A stretch of 13,093 bases of DNA from Acidobacteriota bacterium (GTDB taxonomy: Bacteria > Acidobacteriota > Terriglobia > Terriglobales > Acidobacteriaceae), in NCBI GenBank assembly GCA_021793595.1, contig JAJYSL010000108.1, positions 1-13,093 on the forward strand, read 5' to 3'. Numbering within the stretch: position 1 is the first letter of the stretch; each line of letters begins with the position of its first letter. Of the stretch, positions 5,782 to 13,093 are shown one piece after another. A program made the position numbers and the translations under genes. The notes under the pieces are model-generated. The model was not told the DNA's origin. It was given only the letters and a program-made list of their open reading frames with translations, and did no database searches.

Positions 5782-8540
5782 TGAACGCTTCGATCAAGAG
5801 TGGAACGAACGCCCTCCACGGCGACCTTTGGGAATATTTCCGTAACGACGCCCTGGACGCGAGAAGTTTCAATGCTCCTCCGGGTCCGCTTCCTGAATAT
5901 CGCCAAAACCAGTTCGGCGCCACGATCGGCGGACCGATCATCAAGGATCATCTTTTCTTTTTCGGTGACTTTGAGGCCAATCGTATCGTCATCGGGAACA
6001 CCGGAATCTTCACTCTTCCAACACTCGCCCAACGCACAGGGGATTTCAGCGATCTCTTGAATCCAGCGCTTACAGGAGGCGCGCCGCCGGTGGTCCTCTA
6101 CAAACTCGGTTCGGGCGGGTCCGCACCACTGGCATACCAGGGACGTCAGAATGTATTTGATCCCAGCCTGATCAATCCGGAGGCGCAGAAGCTCGTCAAT
6201 CTCTTGCCGAAACCAAACTTTGGTCTTGCAGGACAGACTTTCAACAACTTCATCATCAATCAGAACGAGGTCAACAATACCGCGCAGTGGGACGGAAGGC
6301 TCGACTGGAACGTTAATACCCACGACCAGGCATTTGCCCGGCTTAGCTTAAGCAACAACCCATTCTTTGTGCAGCCTCCATTTGGCGTTCTTGACGGCGG
6401 CGGTTATGGCTCGGACGGTCCGAATCGGTTGAAATCAGAAAACCTGGAGTTAAGTGAGACCCACATCTTCTCACCCACCCTTTCGAACCAATTCAATTTC
6501 AGCTTCATGTACGGCGCGTACATATTCGGCATTCCGACTCTGGGTAAGGATGTGTCGGATCCGTTGGGGCTGGGAGGGGTTCCCACCGCAAAGGCCGGAG
6601 GGCTCCCAGTATTTCTGCCGTCGGGATGGTCGAGTTTCGGGACTGGAACGGGTTGCTGTCTTCCCTCGATCGAGCACCAGAACAACAGTGAGATTTTGGA
6701 CAACCTGACCAAAATTGCGGGAAAACACGCATTATCGATGGGCATCCAACTCCAGTTAATTCGTCCTCAATTCTATGTGACCGGCTTCCCCAGAGGCTGG
6801 TACACATATACGGGCTTATTCACCAGCAACCCGTCCATTACCAACACCGGATTTGGCGGAGCGGATTTCCTGGCGGATTACCAGGACAGCAACATCGTGT
6901 CCACTGCGGACAGCGTAGAGCAATATCGATGGTATCGCGCCGCCTACTTTCAGGATGACTGGAAGATCACGCCGAAGCTTACTCTGAACCTTGGCTTGCG
7001 CTGGGACCACTACGGTGCGTTCGACGAGAAGAAGGGCAGGCAGGCGAATGAGATTGTGACCAGCGCGAGCCTTGGAACGGGCACAGCCAATTACGAGCTG
7101 GCGAACAATGATGCGGTCGGTCCAGCGTTTGCGGCGCTCGCAGCCAAAGACCACATAGCCATCACGCGTTCCGGTAACCCGGCGCTTACGTCCGTCCAGA
7201 AACTCAACTTCGCCCCCCGCATTGGATTTGCGTATTCCGTTGACCCAAAAACAGTGGTGCGCGGGGCTTTTGGCATCTTCTTTGGTGGGCTGCAAAATGG
7301 AGGAGGGACAAATATCGGAGCCAATTATCCGTGGTCGACACAATCGACTTTTATTTCTCCGACCTGCCCTGTGGGAGGGCCGTGTGCCACCGACGGTTTG
7401 ACGCTGGCGACGGGGTTTTCCCAGTATCTTAACCAGCCTGGCGGACTGACTAACTTGCCGATCTTGTTTCCAATCGTCAACGCCATCCAGGATCCCGTCA
7501 AGACTCCGTACACCGAAGGTTACAACCTAACTGTCCAGCGGGCATTCACCCCCACCCTGACAGCGACTCTCGGATATGTCGGTACGGCGGGTCGTCACTT
7601 ACAGCAAAGCAACTACTGGGGCAATGCGCCGTTTGCGCTGGCAACGCCGGGTACAAATACGGCACCGTTCCAACCATTTCCGGATTTCGGGAGAATCACC
7701 TATACCGCTTTTATTGGCACCAGCAATTACAATTCTCTTCAGGCGACGTTGGAAAAGCACTTCGGGGACGGACTATATTTTCTGTCCAGCTATACCTGGT
7801 CGCACTCGCTTGACGACAATCTGGGCGCTTACCTATGGGTCACTCCAAATTCGTCTCTGATCCCATTCAGCAACGGATATGGAAACTCGGATCTAGATGT
7901 GAGGCAGCGGTTCACGCTGAACGGCGTTTACGCATTGCCCGTTGGTTTTGGGCGGCGCTACGTGAACCACAAGGGAATTTTGGATGAACTGATTGGTGGA
8001 TGGTCGATCGGAGTCATGTTTGCTGCTCAGACCGGCAATGCCTTCACGGTTACTCCTAACAACACGCCTCCTGCCGGCCTGAATTATGAAGTGGCGCGGA
8101 TGACGGGAGATCCTTTCAAAGGCGGAGGAACGCCGAACGCTACTAATCCGAACATAACCTGTCCCGCTAAAGTAAAAACCATTCAGAACTGGTTTAACCC
8201 GTGCGCTTTCTCCAATCCACTTCCAGGCTCCAATATTGCGCCAGGTACACTTATTACGTCGCCAAGCGAGGCAATCCTTTATTCCGGAAGCGGCAAGAAT
8301 CAGCTCCACGGTCCAGGCTACAACCGGCTAAATGATTCCATTTTCAAGAACTTCACAACATATAAAGAGCAATATCTTCAGTTCCGGGCCGATATCTTCA
8401 ATACCTACAATTCGACGGCCTACGGCATACCAAGTGGAAGTATGAACAGCAATGGTGGGCTCATTACCGGCACCACTTCCATGGGCAATCTCACTCCGGA
8501 TGGGAGGTTTATCCAGCTCGCTCTGAAGTACTACTTCTAG
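5703..8540 (+). CDS. Oar/SusC-like TonB-dependent receptor, C-terminal part (frameshifted gene)
   Basis: Family-like coding resumes directly after the C7 run (PDALAEFKIQTGNYGAELGH, then SAGAVMNASIKSGTNALHGD) and continues to a TAG at 8538-8540. The first start codons in this frame are GTG 5778 and ATG 5781, which overlap the stop of the first part, but translation from there would lack a signal peptide and most of the plug. The long remainder is the outer-membrane beta-barrel, with typical strands such as WDGRLDWNVNTHDQAFARLS, KLTLNLGLRWDHYGAF and FLSSYTWSHSLDDNLGAY, and the usual outer-membrane ending FIQLALKYYF with a terminal phenylalanine. A cysteine pair near GTGCCLPS and another at TCPVGGPCATD may form loop disulfides. 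Joined with the first part and one added C, 5002-8540 encodes 1179 residues, the normal size for acidobacterial Oar-like receptors. It is probably one gene, intact or recently broken. Confidence 0.88.
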   Translation, partial: PPDALAEFKIQTGNYGAELGHSAGAVMNASIKSGTNALHGDLWEYFRNDALDARSFNAPPGPLPEYRQNQFGATIGGPIIKDHLFFFGDFEANRIVIGNTGIFTLPTLAQRTGDFSDLLNPALTGGAPPVVLYKLGSGGSAPLAYQGRQNVFDPSLINPEAQKLVNLLPKPNFGLAGQTFNNFIINQNEVNNTAQWDGRLDWNVNTHDQAFARLSLSNNPFFVQPPFGVLDGGGYGSDGPNRLKSENLELSETHIFSPTLSNQFNFSFMYGAYIFGIPTLGKDVSDPLGLGGVPTAKAGGLPVFLPSGWSSFGTGTGCCLPSIEHQNNSEILDNLTKIAGKHALSMGIQLQLIRPQFYVTGFPRGWYTYTGLFTSNPSITNTGFGGADFLADYQDSNIVSTADSVEQYRWYRAAYFQDDWKITPKLTLNLGLRWDHYGAFDEKKGRQANEIVTSASLGTGTANYELANNDAVGPAFAALAAKDHIAITRSGNPALTSVQKLNFAPRIGFAYSVDPKTVVRGAFGIFFGGLQNGGGTNIGANYPWSTQSTFISPTCPVGGPCATDGLTLATGFSQYLNQPGGLTNLPILFPIVNAIQDPVKTPYTEGYNLTVQRAFTPTLTATLGYVGTAGRHLQQSNYWGNAPFALATPGTNTAPFQPFPDFGRITYTAFIGTSNYNSLQATLEKHFGDGLYFLSSYTWSHSLDDNLGAYLWVTPNSSLIPFSNGYGNSDLDVRQRFTLNGVYALPVGFGRRYVNHKGILDELIGGWSIGVMFAAQTGNAFTVTPNNTPPAGLNYEVARMTGDPFKGGGTPNATNPNITCPAKVKTIQNWFNPCAFSNPLPGSNIAPGTLITSPSEAILYSGSGKNQLHGPGYNRLNDSIFKNFTTYKEQYLQFRADIFNTYNSTAYGIPSGSMNSNGGLITGTTSMGNLTPDGRFIQLALKYYF

Positions 8541-8565
8541 AGGAAAACCGTGGTGGGCCATCAGG

Positions 8566-8599
8566 GCTGCGTAGCCTGCAAACTCGCAGACTACGCAGC
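8566..8599 (+). terminator. Hairpin after the TonB receptor
   Basis: A 9-bp perfect stem GCTGCGTAG/CTACGCAGC encloses a one-base mismatch, then a 4-bp stem CTGC/GCAG with loop AAACTC. It begins 26 bases after the receptor stop. There is no following T run, so it may be a weak terminator, an mRNA 3'-end stabiliser or a repeated palindromic element. Confidence 0.45.
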
Positions 8600-8694
8600 T
8601 CAGGCCTACAGAGTGAAATACTTTTCATCGTTAGCGTCGTTCAGACCGCAGCTTTTTGTAGTACTCGCCTGTTCGAGAGTTTTACTTCTACGTG

Positions 8695-8716
8695 ATTGCC
8701 ATTGCCCGATGGCGAT
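8695..8716 (+). repeat. Short hairpin in the receptor-GH16 intergenic region
   Basis: ATTGCCAT and ATGGCGAT pair over 8 bp with one G-T wobble around the 6-base loop TGCCCG. Its role is unknown; it could be part of the GH16 leader or a regulatory site. Confidence 0.3.
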
Positions 8717-8898
8717 AGCCGGGTAGCCTGTAAATTCGGTGTTATCAAACGCCAATTTCTGCCTTAGCAGTGAGGAATGTCATTTCGTCGAGCGTATCAT
8801 CGGCGCCACCAGTTCCGCGCTTCCTTGACTGTGAAAGCGTCCGGCCGGTGGCTGAATTATCCATCATTCACTGAGACATAGTCATGTTGGAGGTAACT

Positions 8899-9873
8899 AT
8901 GCAACACACCGAAACGGAGATTTCCAGAAGACTTCGCAGCTACGCTGTCAGCCTAATAGGCATCGGGGCACTGACGGCATTCCTGGGAGGGCAAGTATTC
9001 GCTCAGGGAACCACGTCCGCTCAGGTCTACGAGGGGGCGACCACCAATAGCTGCCAGCGGGGTTCAGTCCCAAATGCGGCACGTTCTGCCGGATTCACAG
9101 ATCTGGCATTCTGTGACGATTTCAATTCCATGTCGACCATCGACGTAACCGGTAGCGGCGCGCCGGGCTTCAAGTGGTATACCAATCAACCCTTTGGAGG
9201 AGGCCAGACACAGCCCTCCGAATACAGCGTCTCCCATTCTGTTCTAAGCGTGGCCAGTAACACCTACACCGGCAACTGGACGCTGACAACCAGAGATCCT
9301 AAGACAGGCAACGGAGGCGCGTGGAACTTCGGTTTTTTTGAAGCAAGAGTAAGATTTGACCCAACGTTGGGGCCAAAGTCGCCGGGATGGCCTTCCTTCT
9401 GGTCTCTGTCTTCCTACCATACCCAGTTCAACAATCTGGGATATTGGCCCGAATTGGACTTCTTCGAAGCCTACACCGGCGGGTTCTCGAGTTACTCCGG
9501 TGCGTTTGTGGGAACCTTGCATCAGTGGAAGGCGCCAGGCGGCAATTACGAGAACTGGCAGAACAGCAACAACTTCCAAAATACAAGTGTGGATTGGAAC
9601 GACTGGCACATCCTCGGATGCCTGTGGACCCCAGGCCAGGTCACCTGGTATCTGGACGGCAATGCCCTGATGACGCAAAAGTATTCGGCCACCGCACCGC
9701 CGAATCCTTCGCCTGATTCAATTCAGCCTCCCCCTTACACCGGAGTCTTCGATGGAACCGATACCCAGACAATGCAGCTGATTTTGGGGAGCGGCCCGAA
9801 GTGGCCGTTGTATGTCGATTGGGTCAAGGTATGGCAACCGGACCATGACCATGGACCTGATGGCGGTCATTGA
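8899..9873 (+). CDS. Secreted GH16-family glycoside hydrolase (endo-beta-glucanase-like)
   Basis: The product has 324 residues from the ATG at 8899, chosen because GGAGGT lies four bases upstream; an in-frame ATG at 8884 has no such site. A Sec signal peptide covers about residues 1-36 (hydrophobic AVSLIGIGALTAFLGG, cleavage near VFAQ/GTT). The rest is a concanavalin-A-like beta-jellyroll. The GH16 active-site signature is present as ELDFFE at residues 185-190, where E185 is the likely nucleophile, D187 the helper and E190 the acid/base. GWPSFWSLSS precedes it, as in the family, and VDWNDWHILGCLWTPGQVTW and LYVDWVKVWQ form the closing strands. GH16 enzymes cut beta-1,3, beta-1,3-1,4 or galactan chains internally; the substrate cannot be told from sequence by eye, though the nearby GH3 suggests beta-glucan. 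The tail HDHGPDGGH is rich in histidine and acidic residues. A hairpin follows the gene. Confidence 0.87.
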   Translation: MQHTETEISRRLRSYAVSLIGIGALTAFLGGQVFAQGTTSAQVYEGATTNSCQRGSVPNAARSAGFTDLAFCDDFNSMSTIDVTGSGAPGFKWYTNQPFGGGQTQPSEYSVSHSVLSVASNTYTGNWTLTTRDPKTGNGGAWNFGFFEARVRFDPTLGPKSPGWPSFWSLSSYHTQFNNLGYWPELDFFEAYTGGFSSYSGAFVGTLHQWKAPGGNYENWQNSNNFQNTSVDWNDWHILGCLWTPGQVTWYLDGNALMTQKYSATAPPNPSPDSIQPPPYTGVFDGTDTQTMQLILGSGPKWPLYVDWVKVWQPDHDHGPDGGH

Positions 9874-9918
9874 TCCTCGGCTCGTCGCTTCAACTACTTC
9901 GATTTTGCACCAACTCTG

Positions 9919-9950
9919 GACGAGGCCTGTTTTTCACAGCAGGTCTCGTC
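9919..9950 (+). terminator. Strong hairpin after the GH16 gene
   Basis: GACGAGGCCTG and CAGGTCTCGTC form an 11-bp stem with one G-T wobble around the loop TTTTTCACAG. It starts 46 bases after the GH16 stop. The sequence after it is only moderately T-rich, so termination is likely but not certain. If active, GH16 and GH3 are transcribed separately. Confidence 0.5.
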
Positions 9951-10131
9951 CTGTAACTTTCGTCTTTCAAAGAAGGGCACAGCATGCTCCAGCTGCGGCA
10001 ATTGTTCCGTTCGAAAGCGGGCTATATTTTCAGAATCGTCCCGTTTTAGGTAAGAACTGATAAACAACCAGAAATGTGAAACCGTTGACGTGCCGCATGT
10101 TTCGGTTCTCGTCACCGTTCAGGAGATTACA

Positions 10132-12675
10132 TTGTTGTGTCATTGGCGTAGTCAGATGGTGATTTCTAGCACGTTGCTGGCGTTCAGCCTTGTGTGCTTT
10201 GGCCAAGCCCCCGTTTCCGACAGCCCCGCAATCGAACGTCGCGTGGACGCGATGCTTTCGAAGCTTACGTTGGAGCAAAAAATCGAATTGATCGGCGGGT
10301 ACAACGACGCGTACATTCGCGCCGAACCTTCGGTTGGGTTCCCGGAGTTGAAAATGTCGGATGGCCCGGAAGGCGTGCGGACGTGGGGACCGTCGACCGC
10401 GTATGCTGGCGGGACTGCGCTGGGCGCCACCTGGGATCCGGATTTGGCGCGCCGCATGGGAATAGGGATGGGGCAGGATGCGCGTGCGAGAGGTGTCCAT
10501 ATCGTATTGGCGCCTGGGGTGAACATCATTCGCGCGCCCATGGATAGTCGCGATATGGAATATTTCAGTGAAGATCCATACCTCACTTCCCGCATCGCCG
10601 TGCCATACATAGAGGGCATACAAAACCAGGGAGTCGTTGCCACGGTCAAGCATTTTGCGGCCAATAACGAGGAGTACGACCGCTATGATGTAAGTTCCGA
10701 CGTAGATGAGCGTACATTGCGTGAAATCTATCTACCGGCCTTTGAAGCAGCAGTGAAGGAGGCCCACGTCGGCGCAGTCATGGATTCTCTCAACCTGATC
10801 AATGGCGAGCATGCTACGCAGAACGCTCATCTCAACCTAGACATCCTGAAACATGAGTGGGGTTTCAATGGCATTTTGATGTCAGACTGGGGCGCCACCT
10901 ACGATGGCGTAGCCGCAGCCAATGCCGGACTCGACCTGGAGATGAATTCAGGGAAGTTCATGAATATCCAAACGTTGCTGCCGGCGATCAGGAGCGGCAA
11001 AGTCTCCGAAGCGACCATTGACGATAAGGTGCGCAGGATATTCCGCACCGCTATTCGCTTCGGATTTTTAGACCGCGAGCAAACGAACATCGAAATCCCA
11101 CGGGACAATCCATTTGGCCGTCAAGTGGCGCTCGACGAAGCTCGCGAGAGCATTGTTCTTCTGAAAAACGAGCATTCTCTGCTGCCACTCGATGCAAACA
11201 AGATTCACACGCTTGCCGTGATCGGCCCGGATGCGTGGCCGGCCGTTCCTGGCGGCGGCGGTAGCTCGAATGTCACGCCATACGCTGCCCTCAGTTTGAT
11301 GAATGGCCTGGAAAGCTATCTACAAGGAAAAGTAAAGGTCCTCTATGCGCGAGGCCTGCCCACTGACGATCAAATCTTCCAGCAGACGAAGTTCGGCACA
11401 GAGCAAGAGAAGGCCGCCCAAAATGACATATGGAGCGGACCAAAGACGGTGAAGGTCGAGGCATTCAAGACGACGGACTTCAGCGGATCGCCGGAGGTTT
11501 GGAACAGCAGGCGAATGGATGGCGCTTCAGGACGGCCCGTCTCTCCCCAGGGAGCAAAAAGCATTCGGTATCTCACTGTCTACACTCCGGAGAAAGCCGG
11601 CCAATATTTGTTCCTGATGGAGGGCCAGGGACAAGACGCGTATACGTTGATGGTCGACGGGAAACGGGTATTTCAACTTGTACCGCAGCATGAGCAACAG
11701 GTGCCTCAGTCGGTCGTGCTCCCGTTGGAATCGGGTCAGCCCATCCATATCCAAGTGGATTATCTGCCTTCCAGCCCCCAAAACCGTTTACGTTTCGGTG
11801 TTCGGTCCGTGGCAGATTTGATCTCCGAGGACGCGAAACATATCGCTGCGGCTGCCGATGCGGTTGTGCTGTCGGTGGGGTTCGATCCTATGACGGAGCG
11901 CGAAGGCATGGATCGTACCTTCGGATTACCCTGGGGGCAAAATCTGCTGATCGATGCCATCGCAGCGGCGAACAAGAACACCATTGTTACCATTACCGCA
12001 GGCGGGAACGTGGACATGCGGCCATGGCTGTCCGAGGTGCCCGCGCTCCTTCACAACTGGTACCCAGGGGAAGAGGGTGGCACTGCCATGAGCGAGATTC
12101 TCTTCGGTGCCCGATCTCCGGAGGGTCACTTGCCTGTGAGCTTCGAGCGGTCCTGGGAAGAAAACCCGGCGCACGATTGCTATTACGCACCTCCCGCACC
12201 CGCTGGGCAGGTGCGGCATGTGAAATATTGTGAAGGAGTTTTTGTAGGCTATCGCTACTACACCAGCTTCGACAAAAAGCCCCTGTTTCCATTTGGCTAT
12301 GGGCTGTCGTATACCACCTTCAAATTGAGCAACCTGCAGGTTTCGCCGGAGATAGCCACCAGGAACGGCAATGTCACCGTCTCCTTTGACGTAACCAACA
12401 CGGGAAAACGCGCGGGAGCGGATGTGGCACAGTTGTATGTCGGCGATCCGTCGGCGAAGGTCAAGCGACCAGCAAAGGAACTGAAAGGCTTTCAGAAGGT
12501 TCGACTGGAACCGGGAAGAACACAGCACGTTTCTCTGACTTTGGACCGCCATGCGTTTGCGTATTGGAGCACAGCGACACATGACTGGGAGGTCGATCCG
12601 GGGAAATTTCAAGTGTTCGTCGGCGATTCCTCAGAGAACACACCTTTGGTAGGAGAACTTACTATCAAGGATTAG
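10132..12675 (+). CDS. Secreted GH3-family glycoside hydrolase with PA14 insert (beta-glucosidase-like)
   Basis: The product has 847 residues from the TTG at 10132, preferred because AGGAG lies six bases upstream; an in-frame ATG at 10090 lacks a site. A signal peptide follows (hydrophobic MVISSTLLAFSLVCFG, cleavage near the FGQ/AP region). The GH3 N-terminal barrel shows KMSDGPEGVRTWG, the VKHFAANNEE substrate-binding lysine-histidine, and the nucleophile motif MSDWGA with D252. The second alpha/beta domain starts near VVLLKNE-type sequence (SIVLLKNEHSLLPL). It is split by a PA14-like domain at about 435-559 (EKAGQYLFLMEG...YTLMVDGK). It then resumes with TEREGMDR, where E591 is the probable acid/base. 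A fibronectin-III-like domain closes the protein (VSFDVTNTGKRAGADVAQLY, about 747-810). This domain order matches PA14-containing GH3 beta-glucosidases. It would release terminal sugars from oligosaccharides made by the upstream GH16. Other GH3 activities such as xylosidase remain possible. Confidence 0.9.
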   Translation: MLCHWRSQMVISSTLLAFSLVCFGQAPVSDSPAIERRVDAMLSKLTLEQKIELIGGYNDAYIRAEPSVGFPELKMSDGPEGVRTWGPSTAYAGGTALGATWDPDLARRMGIGMGQDARARGVHIVLAPGVNIIRAPMDSRDMEYFSEDPYLTSRIAVPYIEGIQNQGVVATVKHFAANNEEYDRYDVSSDVDERTLREIYLPAFEAAVKEAHVGAVMDSLNLINGEHATQNAHLNLDILKHEWGFNGILMSDWGATYDGVAAANAGLDLEMNSGKFMNIQTLLPAIRSGKVSEATIDDKVRRIFRTAIRFGFLDREQTNIEIPRDNPFGRQVALDEARESIVLLKNEHSLLPLDANKIHTLAVIGPDAWPAVPGGGGSSNVTPYAALSLMNGLESYLQGKVKVLYARGLPTDDQIFQQTKFGTEQEKAAQNDIWSGPKTVKVEAFKTTDFSGSPEVWNSRRMDGASGRPVSPQGAKSIRYLTVYTPEKAGQYLFLMEGQGQDAYTLMVDGKRVFQLVPQHEQQVPQSVVLPLESGQPIHIQVDYLPSSPQNRLRFGVRSVADLISEDAKHIAAAADAVVLSVGFDPMTEREGMDRTFGLPWGQNLLIDAIAAANKNTIVTITAGGNVDMRPWLSEVPALLHNWYPGEEGGTAMSEILFGARSPEGHLPVSFERSWEENPAHDCYYAPPAPAGQVRHVKYCEGVFVGYRYYTSFDKKPLFPFGYGLSYTTFKLSNLQVSPEIATRNGNVTVSFDVTNTGKRAGADVAQLYVGDPSAKVKRPAKELKGFQKVRLEPGRTQHVSLTLDRHAFAYWSTATHDWEVDPGKFQVFVGDSSENTPLVGELTIKD

Positions 12676-12681
12676 CCTGAT

Positions 12682-12713
12682 CGAGAGCCGTTCGCTTTCA
12701 GACGGCTATCTCG
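12682..12713 (+). terminator. Hairpin just after the GH3 gene
   Basis: CGAGAGCCGT pairs with ACGGCT(AT)CTCG, a 10-bp stem with a 2-base bulge and loop TCGCTTTCAG, seven bases after the GH3 stop. No T run follows. It probably ends or stabilises the GH3 transcript. Confidence 0.4.
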
Positions 12714-12724
12714 CGCAAGCTGGA

Positions 12725-13009
12725 GTGCAACCTCGTTTGGCACAAGCACTCAATTTTTGTTCGAGACTGCTTGCGGGGCAGCTGGTCTCGAAGCTGCCAG
12801 AAGAGAAATTCGACTTTCTGGGCTACACGTTCGGTCGCTGCTACTCGACGAAGACGGGGCGCGTCTATCTGGGCACGGTTCCGGCCAAGAAGCGAGTGAT
12901 CCACATCTGTCAGGCGATCAGCAGCGAAACTGGACCCAATAGAACCCTACTGGACTCTCGACGGATCTTCCTGCGGGAAAAGAGCGTAAAACTGCCGACA
13001 ACCGAGTGA
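12725..13009 (+). pseudogene. Group II intron reverse transcriptase/maturase fragment
   Basis: Within a 94-codon open frame, the part from about 12777 to 12950 reads SKLPEEKFDFLGYTFGRCYS, then TKTGRVYLGTVPAKK, then RVIHICQAISSETG. This is the segment after the catalytic RT domain in bacterial group II intron-encoded proteins (the FDFLGYTF motif, then the AYLGT-P-KK and R-ISE-T region). Everything upstream (the YADD-containing RT domain) and downstream (the maturase and HNH parts) is absent; the residues on both sides of this segment do not fit the family. Intact proteins have 400-600 residues, so this is a small relic. The frame starts at a GTG without a ribosome binding site. It marks a past intron insertion next to the GH3 gene. 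I did not find intron domain V in the remaining sequence. Confidence 0.75.
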
Positions 13010-13026
13010 TTGAAAATGAGTTGGCG

Positions 13027-13041
13027 CTCCCGGGGCGGGAG
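13027..13041 (+). repeat. Small GC-rich hairpin near the right edge
   Basis: CTCCCG and CGGGAG form a perfect 6-bp stem around a GGG loop. It lies 18 bases after the maturase-fragment frame ends. It might be a remnant of intron RNA structure, but nothing else supports that. Confidence 0.25.
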
Positions 13042-13093
13042 TGAGTGCCTGACTACATCGCCGGCAGGTGGACATCGAGGGCAGCCAGAATTT

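Larger units (their letters stand above)
8541..8898 (+). other. Intergenic region between receptor and GH16 gene
   Basis: This 358-base stretch has no gene that I can support. It contains two hairpins (8566-8599 and 8695-8716), an imperfect direct repeat (GTAGCCTGCAAACTCG at 8571 and GTAGCCTGTAAATTCG at 8723), and a ribosome binding site GGAGGT at 8889-8894. TTGACT at 8825-8830 could be a -35 box, but no good -10 follows at normal spacing. Confidence 0.6.

Noticed and set aside
5688..6323. Minus-strand open frame of 211 codons opposite the receptor
   Set aside because: It is antisense to the plug and barrel of the receptor, with composition typical of shadow frames and no recognisable motif.
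10030..10653. Long minus-strand open frame opposite the GH3 gene (207 codons)
   Set aside because: It lies antisense to well-recognised GH3 coding sequence, has no family features or ribosome binding site, and is explained by codon bias of the real gene.
11926..12612. Minus-strand open frame of 228 codons opposite the GH3 C-terminus
   Set aside because: It overlaps the catalytic acid/base region and fibronectin-like domain of GH3 on the other strand, and its translation has no domain texture.
1..13093. CRISPR arrays, tRNA or rRNA genes, insertion sequences with terminal repeats
   Set aside because: I saw no regularly spaced repeats, no cloverleaf-type sequences and no transposase. The only mobile-element trace is the maturase fragment at the right edge.

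Overview
The window most likely comes from an Acidobacteriota chromosome. The main clue is a very large Oar-type TonB-dependent receptor with an N-terminal carboxypeptidase-regulatory-like domain, flanked by secreted and Tat-exported carbohydrate-active proteins; this combination is typical of that phylum. This is inference from protein style only, as no rRNA or marker gene is present. Everything readable is polysaccharide and sugar-acid metabolism.

Left block (1-4681, all on the minus strand, read from right to left). It starts with a Tat-exported protein resembling (alpha/alpha)6-toroid carbohydrate enzymes (3428-4681). Next is a stretch of broken genes (about 2464-3427): a sugar-porter MFS transporter reduced to its first and last parts, a 51-residue orphan tail, and an amidohydrolase that has lost its middle and carries a piece of itself in inverted orientation. 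Then come an intact uronate-dehydrogenase-like NAD-dependent oxidoreductase (1509-2405) and a Tat-exported right-handed beta-helix protein that runs off the left edge (1-1398). Together they look like a locus for releasing, importing and oxidising uronic acids, with its import and lactone-processing steps now destroyed.

Right block (5002-12675, all plus strand). A near-consensus promoter and a long leader precede the SusC/Oar-like TonB receptor (5002-8540). The receptor reads as two frames because a run of seven C at 5701-5707 is one base short; adding one C restores a 1179-residue protein. It is followed by a secreted GH16 endo-glucanase-like enzyme (8899-9873) and a secreted GH3 beta-glucosidase-like enzyme with a PA14 insert (10132-12675). 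Receptor, endo-enzyme and exo-enzyme form a plausible beta-glucan utilisation set. Strong hairpins follow all three genes, so they may be separate transcription units.

Right edge (12676-13093). Here lies a short, decayed piece of a group II intron reverse transcriptase/maturase.

I found no convincing wholly new system. The most notable observations are the collapsed and locally inverted uronate genes, the homopolymer frameshift in the receptor, and the unassigned Tat-exported toroid protein.
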